From: Heligmosomoides polygyrus polygyrus
Taxonomy: Eukaryota > Nematoda > Chromadorea > Rhabditida > Heligmosomidae
NCBI GenBank assembly: GCA_947396885.1
Contig: OX377201.1
Location: 111,243,727 to 111,307,726, forward strand
Length of the DNA: 64,000 nucleotides
Reading direction: 5' to 3'
Positions 35,188 to 45,400 of the stretch are shown here, piece after piece (position 1 is the first letter of the stretch; every line of letters begins with the position of its first letter). Made by a program: the position numbers and the translations under genes. The notes below the pieces were generated by a model. That model did not search any database, had not been told where the DNA came from, and was given only the letters and a program-made list of their open reading frames with translations.

Positions 35188-35668
35188 TCATATTAAATAA
35201 AAGACCACAAACAGCTTGACCCCTTCTCCGATCCCCCTGGCTTTCGCCCCTTTCCATCGCGTTTCCTGCAGACACAGGACTAGTGTCCTTCTCCACTTCA
35301 TCAGGTCAGCCACTTCCCTAGATCTTCCTGTCAGCGTTCCCACATTCAGAGTCCCCAGTCGAATTAGCTTCTTTAGCCGAGGTCGTTCGGTCCTCGGTAG
35401 CCCTCGCATACTGACCCTAGAACTCGGGCGGGGGTTCTGTGCTCCGCTTCCGGGTGACGTCCTAGCCTTTACACTGATTCTATTGCGACTTTTGATCATG
35501 GTTTTGTGACGAGGTTTCTCCATCAGCCGGCCTGTCAACCTGGGCCTGACGCTGGAACCGTTGCCATTTTTGCAATCTTTGCCGGACATGGCGTGCCGGA
35601 GCCGGGAGTCGAACCTGTGACCGTTTGTGAATGAAACGACACTACTGACCACTAGGCTGACTCGGCTC
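35188..35668 (-). pseudogene. RTE-type LINE, 5' end with tRNA-like leader
   Basis: The minus strand reads a basic leader and then LIRLGTLNVGTLTGRSRE, followed by VLCLQETRWKGAKARGIGEG. This is the N-terminal start of an apurinic-type endonuclease, with the catalytic E in the LQETRW motif. The frame stops at about 35,188, with the rest of the element absent. Immediately upstream (about 35,592-35,668, minus) is a tRNA-like stretch with GAGTCAGCCTAGTGGTCAG and AGGTTCGACTCCCGG boxes. The fragment is dead. Confidence 0.7.
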
Positions 35669-35779
35669 CCATATGAAGGAAAGGTCCTGTGCAAGAAAAA
35701 TAAGCACCTACACCTTTCACTTGGCCCTTCTTATTTTGTTATGTCAGCGTGAGTATCAGATGCTGTCAACGTTACTAGT

Positions 35780-35965
35780 CAGCGAACGTTATGCAGTTTT
35801 CGGTGTTAGAAGTTTTGTGGAAGAGCAACAGCTCGTTTCTTTCTCTTTTAATGTCAATAGTGACTAGCCCGAAATCACGACTCCTATCTCTTCTTGACGG
35901 AATTCGGTCATATAGTGTGATTATGCACATTTCATCATATACAAACCCCAAGGTACGTGTCACAA
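35780..35965 (-). pseudogene. LINE C-terminal fragment
   Basis: The minus strand encodes RTLGFVYDEM, then YDRIPSRRDRSRDFGL and RERNELLLFHKTSN. This matches in order the tail of the LINE copy at 40,430-40,590 (RSLGFAYDQIPSS, NRDFRLETLELRRRRNYLLL). Short and broken. Confidence 0.55.
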
Positions 35966-36249
35966 GCTTTCTTCTGAAACTATTCTGAACTCATTCCATT
36001 ACATTGCTAGCCTTTCGGGTGCAAGGATTGGCAACTGGCGATCCATGCTCCAGAATTGGTCCGACAAAACCTATACTCTTAGAGAAGAAGGTAACTGTGA
36101 TAATGTTATGTGATAAGGATATGTACCTAATTGTCTGAGATTTTTCTCGTACAGTTTCTTGAGAGCAGTAAGAGCTATTGAGATGAGTTATGCTCGAGCT
36201 GTTTTCTACGTCCTAGACGGGTAGAATTTCAAGATCCACATATTGGACT

Positions 36250-37550
36250 CACTTCAATGAACATCGGTAAGATCCGATGGTCAACCAGTTCTCGTGAAGC
36301 TTCAGCCTTGAGTAAGCGCATGTCTCAGGAGGCCACTATCACGGAGACGACCTTTTCCATTTCGTTCCAATATAGCTCCAGGCCTCTCATTTCAATTCGC
36401 CTAGAAGGATTTGCAAGTGGCACACCCATTTGTAAAACCGTCGCACTCACAGGCTCAGTTCGCTTGGGAGTTGTCCGCTCGATGTGGCGCAGAATTCGTA
36501 TCAGTGACTACAAGATGCTTGCAAACGACGACATCCACAATGCGGTTCCACAAAATTTGAGCAGCCCTAACGAATGCTGACAGCGATCTGCCCGGTTCTA
36601 TGACTAACTGCCAGCTGGTTCTGTGACAGTAAGAGTCTCTTAGCGCGAGCACCGGTCTGCGATTGTTGCCATGGGCATGGCATAAACGCAACTGGTATTT
36701 CACCACACAAGAAGATGAAAGAGGTGTCTATGTTAAGGGGACTTTTTGCACCTTAGAGAATTAGGAGCATTAAGTATCGTAGAGCAGTTGCTTTCGAAAC
36801 TCTTATTACCTAATCTCAACTGCTGTTGGTTCACAAACATGTGCAGAGACGATCACTCCGAACATGACCTAATTATTATTAATAAACGCTAACATTGTTG
36901 GTATTAGAACCAAAAGCTGTAGCGCTGGCATCTCTATGATTTGTGGGTGGCTTTACTATATTTATTTTTGAAAAAAAAAACTTGCAATGAGTTCACTGAA
37001 GCGCCAATTCATCTGGCGCAGATAGTGTACAGCTTTGTAGTCATTAGAAGAGGTGTCACGTAAACCCCAAACCAAACCTTCAGGTTCGAGCCCCGCCCAG
37101 GCCAGTCGAACCCTCCATTCATCCGGGATTAGTGAATTAAAAGAAATGTGTCTGGAACGGGAAATCCCGTGCTGCTCGTACGTTTGCCCTTGGTCATAGA
37201 ACCGGGCAGATCGCTGTCAGCATTCGATAGGACTGCTCATATTTTGGTGAACCGCATTGTGGATGTCGTCGTTCGCAAGCATCTTATAGTCACTGATACG
37301 AATCCTGCGCCACATCGAGCGGACAACTCCCAAGCGGACTGAGCCTGTGAGTGCGACGGTTTTACAAATGGGTGTGGCCACTTGCAAATCCTTCTAGGCG
37401 AATTGAGAAGAGAGGCCTGGAGCTATATTGGAACGAAATGGAAAAGGTCGTCTCCGTGATAGTGGCCTTCTGAAACATGCGCTTACTAAAGGCTGAAGCT
37501 TCACGAGAATTGGTTGACCATCGGATCTTACCGATGCTCAACAGATTGTA
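36250..37550. repeat. Inverted repeat, arms about 360 bp, unknown element
   Basis: The left arm 36,250-36,610 and right arm 37,180-37,550 are reverse complements at high identity (for example GGTCAACCAGTTCTCGTGAA, CCATTTCGTTCCAATATAGC, CAGCGATCTGCCCGGTTCTA). Spacer of about 570 bp. Several short frames lie in the arms; none is recognised. It could be a foldback element or two oppositely inserted copies. Confidence 0.75.
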
Positions 37551-37704
37551 TTTTAGGATGAATACGACATCGAAACGGAATGCGCGACTCATCCCACAAA
37601 GGAATTGATTAGCATCGATGTTTATACTTTATCTTAATTCCTTCGCTAAACGCTGGGGTAAAATGCGCCCAAAATTTTTCCAATGCTCTCATTAAATATG
37701 ATAA

Positions 37705-37890
37705 AGGATAGAAGTCGACTTTGATCGATCCCTTTACGGGATACGCCATGCACTTTACTTAGACGGGATCTCGTAGAGAGAATTTGAATGCGCATTTGAC
37801 ATACACTACGAGCTATGGTTGTAGCCTTATAAATAAGTCGGTGTTTTGTTCTTACTAGACAACTGCGGTGTGATTAACCGACCTCGTACA
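37705..37890 (-). repeat. tRNA-derived SINE, copy 6 (partial)
   Basis: Has CCCTTTACGGGATACGCCAT, TTTGAATGCGCATTTGACAT and CTTACTAGACAACTGCGGTG, paralleling 1,365-1,500. The head is missing. Confidence 0.5.
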
Positions 37891-37924
37891 TTGCTGCTTA
37901 TACGCTACGTACATATTACTACTA

Positions 37925-38960
37925 CCGTCATAAAAACAACCTAATTACTAAACATCAGCACGGTTTCCTGCAGAGGAAGTCAACATTAACAGCTATCATG
38001 CTCTCTGCTTCCACTTGGAATCAAGACCAACAGGTATTGTCCGCAACCTACCCAACTACTAGCGGGTTCCTCAAAGCACTTGTCTTGGTTCACGTATGTT
38101 CCTGCTTTACATGAACGATATCCTAAGCTGCCTTTCTTTAAAAGGCCACTGCTGTATTTACGCAGATGATTCCGAAATCTTTTTAATAAATAATTGCGAC
38201 GCCCTGTTAAACTGGACCGAAAAATGGAAGCTCGACATTTCCTTGGAAAAAACATCAGTAATGGGGAGTGAGAGCAGACGTCCTCCCAACTGCTTATTTT
38301 ACCTGGAAAACTATCGCCTTGCCATCGAGAAGTCAGTACGACCTTTCGGTGTTGCATACAACAACAAACTTTCGTACGAGGAACATATTGAGAAGATTGT
38401 ATCGATGCCATATGTTAACTAAAACTTGGTCCTGCGAGCTTTCAAAACACGTAGTATGGAAACAGTTTTCAAACTTTTCTGACTTATGTTAGGCTAATCT
38501 TAGGGGTCGTTTAGTGTGCGCGCAACGCGCGACGCGATGCATGTGTAGTGACCAAATTGATCGAGCGACGCGATTGATCAATTCGGCCACTACACATTTC
38601 ATCGCGTCGCGCTTCGCGCGCACACTAAACGACCCCTTAGAGTATTGTACGCCGCTGAGTTCTCTTTCTTGAGTTCGGTACATTAATAAAATTGAAGATG
38701 TTCAAAAAAGATTCACAAAAGAGATGTTCGCAGAAAACGGTCATTTTCTCCTCAGTTACCGTGAGCGTCTGACTCGATTGGGCAGAAGTTCGCTAAAACT
38801 GAGAAGGTTGTTATTCGACCACAGTTTTCTATTTAAGCTCTTTTGGGATATGTTGACATTAGCCGTGAGTTCCCACTAATAATGTCGCAGTCCGTCATCA
38901 GAACAAGAGGACACCGCCTTCGACTATTTCCAGGAAGAGCCTGCACTCAGCTTCATTCTG
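37925..38960 (+). pseudogene. CR1/Jockey-like LINE reverse transcriptase, deleted copy
   Basis: Frames give HQHGFLQRKSTLTA (RT motif 2 region), then a jump, then RVPQSTCLGSRMFLLYMNDI and CCIYADDSEIFL, which keeps the catalytic YADD. After that comes a tail with VQKRFTKEMFAENGHFLLSY and RERLTRLGRSSLKLRRLLF. The central palm between motifs 2 and B is deleted. A hairpin MITE is inserted at 38,503-38,636. Confidence 0.7.
38503..38636. mobile_element. Hairpin MITE, TTA-flanked
   Basis: A near-perfect palindrome: GGGGTCGTTTAGTGTGCGCGC at the left and its complement at the right, with GCGACGCGATTGATCAAT-like sequence at the centre. It is flanked by TTA on both sides (38,500-38,502 and 38,637-38,639), presumably the target duplication. 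About 134 bp, inserted in a LINE relic. Confidence 0.85.
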
Positions 38961-39459
38961 AGTCCTTTTGGTGCCGAGTGATAGGTACATGAAACCAGCT
39001 TTCAAAGTCGTCTCACTTGTCGTCATCTCCACATAGCTTCAGTCGGCAGCTTGAAGGCTTCCTAAAACAGTCTTTTTTGGTTCTATCATCGTTTGGCTCT
39101 CATAAACAGCTACGCCATAATTTCAAGCAGCTTTTCTTTTCGATTGTTGAAACGATTCTATATCTTGTTGCGGAAGCTCTGGAGCGCACCATTTTTACAT
39201 CTAATCAGCTGAGGAGTAGCACTGGTGAAGAGTTTTCCCGGATTCGTAATGTGCAGCCTTGGTAGTGTTGGCGGGCCTACTAGTTGGTACCCGGAGTTGT
39301 ACGCGCCTCCTAAACGACTTGCAGTGCTGGCCACCCACTGCCGTTCACCACCAGTTCTCCTCACGTGGCTCCGACTTGTCTTCTCAGCAGTGCCGTCTTA
39401 TTCATCTTATGAGCTGTATACGTGTTTCCACTCTCGCCTCTTCACTCGTTCTATACCAT

Positions 39460-39460
<1 letters not shown>

Positions 39461-39508
<48 letters not shown>
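39461..39508. repeat. (ATT)n microsatellite
   Basis: About 16 uninterrupted ATT units. The minus strand reads poly-Asn in an artefactual frame. Confidence 0.95.
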
Positions 39509-39509
<1 letters not shown>

Positions 39510-39653
39510 CAGTTCCACAGTGTTAACGGCAGCTGTTTTGATTTGAGGTTGTACTTCTTTTCTAACCTGCTGCTGATAATAAATTATCCTACCATATATA
39601 AGCGAGGACGGTCGTTTGTCTGTGTGTGAGTGAGTGTTTGTTTGCACAGAAGT

Positions 39654-39860
39654 GCTGGAGGAGTGTGTTGGGAGGAAGTGTGGGGATGGGGGGTTGTAGT
39701 TGTGCAACGTGCCTGGCCACTCAGTAGACGTGCCGAACAGCTCGCCAAATGCCCGTGGAGATGCGGCGCTGGAGGAGTGTGTTGGCGGAAGCTTGGGACG
39801 GAGGGGGGGGGGGGGAGGGTTGAAGTTGTGCAACGTGCCTGGCGACTCAGTAGACATTCG
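39654..39860. repeat. Tandem duplication, 114-bp unit
   Basis: GCTGGAGGAGTGTGTTGG starts near 39,654 and 39,768. Each unit ends in TTGTGCAACGTGCCTGGC and CTCAGTAGAC. The second unit carries a 13-G run. The upstream ATCCTACCATATATAAGCGA matches the presumed Helitron-like end seen at 42,520. Confidence 0.8.
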
Positions 39861-39889
39861 ACTACGTGCTCTATGGGACACCATCACAT

Positions 39890-41076
39890 AATTGCATGGA
39901 CAAAGTCATTCTTAACCGATAGAAAATGTTGTTCGTGGGAACTCCTCGTTCTTCAGTCCCATATGTGACGGTAGTGGTGTGCCTCAATATGGTCTAATTG
40001 CAAGTGATTCTGATGTTGAACTTCTCCAAAACGCTATAAATAATGTCCAGAAGTGGTCCTCTGAATGGAGTTTACCGCTTTCGGAAGAAAAGCCTAGAGT
40101 GCTACACATTGGTACTAGAAATGATAACGTGCCTCACTATTCTATTAAGTACACCACTTAATGAAGTTGATAAAATAAAAGATCGTGGGTTTCTAGTTAC
40201 GAGTAATCTGAATTTCGATAAGCATTGTGCAACGGCCAACGAAGCTACGAAAGTCATGTGTAATCAGTTTAGAGCCTTGTCTACAAATGGCAGTTACATT
40301 CTTCTCCAGGCGTAGACGGTTTCTGTCGGGCCAACACTGGAGTATAGTACGCCATTTTTTAATCCTTACACACGAAATGATCCTTACAGCGATGTGATAG
40401 AACGAGTTCAGAACAGTTTCACCAGAAAGCTTATGATACGTAGCTTGGGGTTTGCATATGATCAAATTCCGTCAAGTAAAGTCAGAAATCGTGATTTTAG
40501 GCTAGAAACTCTTGAGCTTAGAAGAAGGAGAAATTACCTACTGCTCTTTCACAAAATTGCTAACGATGAAAGCAGTGTAAAGCATCTCTGACCTAGAGGC
40601 GTTAAGAGCACCTAATACTCGTGGTGCTGCAATAAAGTACGGAAGAGCCAAGCGAAATTATAGGCGCTTCTTTCTCTTGCGTAGGACCCTCCCTTCGTAT
40701 GAGAAGTTTCGCAAAAGTCAGAATCTTCCTGGGAATTATGAAGCTATTGAAAAATGACTGAAATTACATCTCAAGCGACAACTTACTGATGCCATAGCCC
40801 TAGTTTATACTTGCACCGCCACGCGGCACGGCACCACGATCGCCATAGATATCGATTTTTCGCGCCGCCAGGTCGATACCGATCCCGACCATCGTGCCGT
40901 GCCGCGCAGCAGCGCAAGTGTAAACTAGGGCTTAGACGTCGTACTTCATTTATTTTTTGATCTGGATACTATATGTAGATAGTATGCGCTTTTCTCGTTT
41001 GATGATTTTTTTATACGGATTGCGCACGATTGTACTTGTACTCACGTAAATAAATAAATAAATAAATAAAACTCTT
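39890..41076 (+). pseudogene. CR1/Jockey-like LINE 3' part with (TAAA)n tail
   Basis: Encodes AWTKSFLTDRKC, then LLQNAINNVQKWSSEWSLPL, VLHIGTRND, and a tail with IERVQNSFTRKLMIRSLGFA. The YADD segment is deleted. It ends in a (TAAA)n tract at about 41,047-41,072, the microsatellite tail typical of CR1-like elements. A hairpin MITE interrupts it. The tail ends only about 35 bp before the splice acceptor of gene A. Confidence 0.7.
40796..40932. mobile_element. Hairpin MITE, TA-flanked
   Basis: A near-perfect palindrome with ends GCCCTAGTTTATACTTGC, arms rich in CGGCACGG, and flanking TA at 40,794-40,795 and 40,933-40,934. It resembles the 38.5-kb hairpin in design but not in end sequence. Confidence 0.85.
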
Positions 41077-41101
41077 AACGAACTGGAAGCAGAACTACTC
41101 G

Positions 41102-41113
41102 CTTCTGTTTCAG
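41102..41113 (+). promoter_or_regulatory. Probable trans-splice (SL) acceptor of gene A
   Basis: CTTCTGTTTCAG fits the nematode acceptor consensus and lies 53 bp before the start ATG. No upstream exon is visible because a LINE tail lies directly before it. A spliced-leader site is therefore likely, though an ordinary intron acceptor for a 5' untranslated exon is possible. Confidence 0.4.
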
Positions 41114-41166
41114 AGCCAGTGTCATCCCTACGGTTGAAGCAATGCCATCAACAAGAGCTCGCTGAT

Positions 41167-41211
41167 ATGCGCTCAATAACCGCACTGCTCTTCACATTTA
41201 CAACAATAGCG
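41167..41211 (+). CDS. Gene A exon 1 (signal peptide)
   Basis: Fifteen codons from ATG, MRSITALLFTFTTIA, ending at GCG before donor GTAAGC (phase 0). The hydrophobic core after one Arg and the small residues at the end are typical of a signal peptide. Confidence 0.7.
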
Positions 41212-42437
41212 GTAAGCCATTCAATTCATCTGAGAACAGCTCCAACAAGTTCCATCGTTATTTTATTCCAAGATGCATTGAAGACTAAAGGTAAATAAAA
41301 TACCTGACACAGCGGTGCGTAAGCAGCGAGCGGAGTCTTCTTAAAGGAATCTGACGTTTCCCCGCGAAGCTGAGCTGCACTCGATGCCAATCAGAGCAGT
41401 CCCGACAGGATCAGGCCCGAACACCTGAAGAACATGCCACAAGCATTCATCAACACCCTGGCGTGGCTCTTCACGTTCTACTTGTTGGAGTGCAAGGGTC
41501 CATCTCAGTGGAAGACCAGCAAGACCGCTTTGCTGTACAAGAAGGAAACATGCACGACATTGGCAACTATGGCCCGACCTGTCTACTGTCCGTAGTCTAC
41601 AAGCTGTTCACTCGAGTCAACCCAAATAAGATTAGCAGAAAAAAGCAGAATTGTCCCCTACCATGGAAAACCTCTAACTGTGCTTTTATCCCTAGGTCCA
41701 GAAATGTCAGCGGATACACATTCTAACTATGAGAAGAACAGTCGTTTAGCGAGGCGAGGTTGGCCCAAAACAGCTGTTGCACGCCCAGAATCCATGCAAA
41801 GAAACGAGTGGCGGGACCGCACAGTTATGTGGGCATACCCATGTTTCCAGTGATCTCACCACCTTCCCAATCATGAGCATCACGGAATTAGACGGAATTA
41901 TACTATGAAAACCAGTCGTACGTCGGCCTAGCGGCCGCCTACGACTGGTTGGGGGCTTCGCCCCCAAACCCCGAGAATAGGACGCCATGGCCGCTACGGG
42001 TTTCCTATTCTTCCCTAGGCCTTCTGACCTTTATGTTAATCGAGATGGATCGATTGATCCGACTTCAGATTCGTGTTCAGCAACCTCGATTACCCCCAGG
42101 GCCGAAGTTTCGCGCCACTTAAGCGCCATCCTCAAAAAAATCGATAATATCGATCGATCGTTATCAATTGGTCGACTTCAGATTATTGTTCAGCGACCTC
42201 GATTACCCCCAGGGCCGAAGTTTCGTGCCGCCGACGTGTTCGGCACGTCTACGGCTCGCCATGCACGGTTACCTACGTGTTCGGCACGTCTACGGCTCGC
42301 CATGCACGGTTGCCGACGTGTTCGGCACGTCGGCGGCTCGCCATGCACGGTTGCCGACGTGTTCAGCTGCCGCGCCCCAACTCAAAGTGTGACGGACGGA
42401 CGGACGGACGGACGGACGGACGGACGGACGGACGGAC

Positions 42438-42482
<45 letters not shown>

Positions 42483-45400
42483 GACACACACACACAGTGA
42501 CACACACACACGCTTGCTCCTTTATATATAGTAGGATAGGTGACTACAGTTTTGCTCAGAAGAAGGAGAGAGATTTGTTCGAGGGAAAAATTTCAAGGAA
42601 CGATTCTGGAATACAGGTTTCGCTTGTCATCGGTTGTCTGGTTTCAGGCTCAAGACTTCGCCGCGCTCTTGGGACCGCTGTTGGGCGGCGGTGGTGGAGC
42701 TGGTGGAGGCGGAATTGGGGTATTTGTTCGCGCAGTTCCCCACATTTTTACATTTTGCATTACTGCGTATAACTGCGTATTCTAGTCGATTTCAGAGCAT
42801 CCTATCCAGTCTAGGCGGCGGCGGCGGAAAAGGCCCGGACATCGCCAGCCTATTCCAGCTAGGAGCCGGACTTCTGGGAGTAAGTTGTGTGCTCCCAATG
42901 TTGTTATAGCCTTGAGAATTCCGCAACAAAACAACGCTTCAGCAACGTTTCGAATGATTAGTTGATCGGCTGGGTTTCTGAAACGTAACCTGCGGCGGAT
43001 TCGCCAGTCTCTGGGTAAAGGTAAAGAAACCATCGTGGGTATGCGGAGACATCACGAAGGTCGTTGAGCTTCGCTTGTCAGCATACCCGAGAAATTGTCG
43101 GTAAGGCATATGATGAATGCCCCATCATTGGTATGTTTCACATGATACTCCCTACACCGCATTAATCGCTGATGAATCTGGTCTCGGAAGAGCGATTCTG
43201 TAGGAGGATCCTATTAGCTGGCTCAATTGAGTTCACAAAACCCCGGTAGATTCTTCGGTACATGTTGCAAAGACGCACCGGAGGCGGGAGGTGGGGGACG
43301 AGTCGTTGCTGCTTCCGTAGTCGCCGCAGCCAGTCATGTGCCCCGCCTGTGCGGCTGAACCGGTGCCTGATTGGATGCCGTGCTTACAGCAGCAGCAACG
43401 GCGCGTTCCCGACCTCTTTTTCAGAGCTGAGTTTCCGTTTGATCATTTCACGGCAAGAATTAATGAAGAGATTTCAGAAAGGTGGTGGAGGTTTGCCGGC
43501 TCTTCCGATACCAGGAGTACCTCCCGGTCCTGCGCCAAAATCGGCTGTTGCTGGTGGCCCAAGTAATATTGTTGTTCCCGATTACTCCGACTATGAAGGA
43601 GAAAAGGTGAGTAGACTAATAAAAACGCGGTCGGATCTGGTGGATATAGATCTGCCCGCTGCTCTAATCCGCTACGAGTTCCTGGTCTTAGCGTCTTCTA
43701 AAACTTTGCTACTAACAAGCGTAAGCACAAATGCTGAGCTGAAAAGCGGTGCTCTGCTCCTCTCTTTGCTAACACGCATGGCCAGTATGAAGCTTTTCCG
43801 CGATGTTGAGGCTGATTGATACAGCGCTGCGTGCAGTTAGAGTTTAAAGCCACCAGTTGTCCTCAACCTAAATCGAGGTCACGTGGAGAATCACTTGACC
43901 CCAAAGTGGTGCCTGTTGTTTTTTGTTGGATACGTCGTATCCATTGACCTTGCTTACGAGTCTGACGCGTGTAGCGCAGTCAGAGGAGTCGCGTGCACCC
44001 AACACCGGATCCCTGGTTCAGAATTCCCGCCTAGGCCAACGAGATAACTCCTATTCCTCCGGGGTCGGTGAATTGGTACCAGACATATCTGGGAGGGATA
44101 AAGCGCAGACCTGTTGATCGACTGACCACCGCAACTCATTGTATGGCCAAACACGCATTCAAATCGCCTCCAGTTCATCCCGTAGAAGTAGAATGTGTAG
44201 CGCATCCCAGAAGGGACTGAGCCCTCATCCCTATAAGTCCGACACGTTTTCCGCAACACTTGGTCTTCATATAGGAACAGAACTGTGATCCTCGACATGC
44301 TATAAATGTTCTAAATGATAAGGTATGTTATCTCGATGACTTCTATAAACTCGCTTCTGGTGTTTTTTTAAATAGAATTCTACATGTGTTTCTAAGCGCC
44401 AATCTTAGGCGAGAGCTTTGCAGTGCATAAGTGTAGTTGCTTACAGCTAATTTCTTCCCTAAACGGTTTTTCTTTTCGGCTGGTTCCTTATTTTTAACAG
44501 GACGGCTTTCAAATAACGTAGACTACCTGAAATGAAAGCGAACGCTTTTTAGTGATGGCAGAGTAACCAGCCTTGTTTTAACATTGCCTTGAAGAAATAT
44601 AGAAGGTGTATAAAAAATTACACACATTTTGAATGAGCATAAAATTGTTGTCTTCTTGGCCAAAAAATGTTTAGGTTCACTCCGAAGTGCTTTGATGCAG
44701 TGACCTTTTCACGTGAAGAGGTTGTGTTGTGCCCTGGCCCAGATTGCATTGCAACGTTCATATGATTGATCGTGTAAATGCTCTTTACCTGAGACTACGC
44801 AATGGAGAATGGGGGCTGGCTCTTCAAGTGCGATTGTTACCTTTGCTGCTTCCAGATTTATACGCAAGTAGGCAGCATCTACGCTTTTATTCCAATCGGA
44901 AAAGCATAAGACGAGTGCACGGACGGCGCAATCTCTCAATATGACACACCTGCCATTTTCCTTTCCAGCACATTGGGAAAACTTGAAAATATTGTTTTAG
45001 TGTTTCTGTGCATTCAATAAGTATAGGGATTTTTCTCTTAGAACACACAGTGAAGATAAACTTAAAAATTGATTCTTCTCTAAAAAAAACTTCATCAGAC
45101 CAAGTTTGTTTTAACTCTAGGTACATCTAGTTTGGTTTGAGAAGTCGATTTTATCTCTGAATGTGTTCGGTGTCAAATTTTCAAAGTGAGTTGTTCAGTT
45201 TAAACTACAAATTGCATAAATTAAGTCCTTCTCCTTCTCACGAGAGCTCAACAAAGAAAGGTTGCAGACTTGGTAAACAGAGTTTAGACCTATCACTATT
45301 TGTCGGTTTGTTACCATCAAAGCTTTCAGAACGAGCCCTCTCCAGTTGAATTAAAGCGGCGGCGACAAGCCCAGAGGCGAAAAGCACAGCAGGAACAGCA

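Larger units (their letters stand above)
41905..42540 (-). mobile_element. Possible Helitron-like non-autonomous element
   Basis: The minus strand begins CCTATCCTACTATATATAAA (about 42,520-42,540), a string also seen at about 563, 5,350 and 39,590. It ends near hairpins GGGGGCGAAGCCCCC and the 41,908-41,946 palindrome around CCTAGCGGCCGC. Helitrons have a 3' hairpin and a conserved 5' start, but no clear CTRR end or transposase is visible, so the class is uncertain. It contains a duplicated CAGATT...CGAAGTTTCG block (42,062 and 42,177). Confidence 0.3.

Noticed and set aside
39402..39887. 161-codon minus frame with poly-Asn and Pro-rich parts
   Set aside because: Built from an (ATT)n microsatellite and a 114-bp tandem duplication.
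41987..42484. 165-codon plus-strand open frame
   Set aside because: Made of a 41-bp minisatellite and (ACGG)n/(CA)n repeats inside a possible Helitron-like element.
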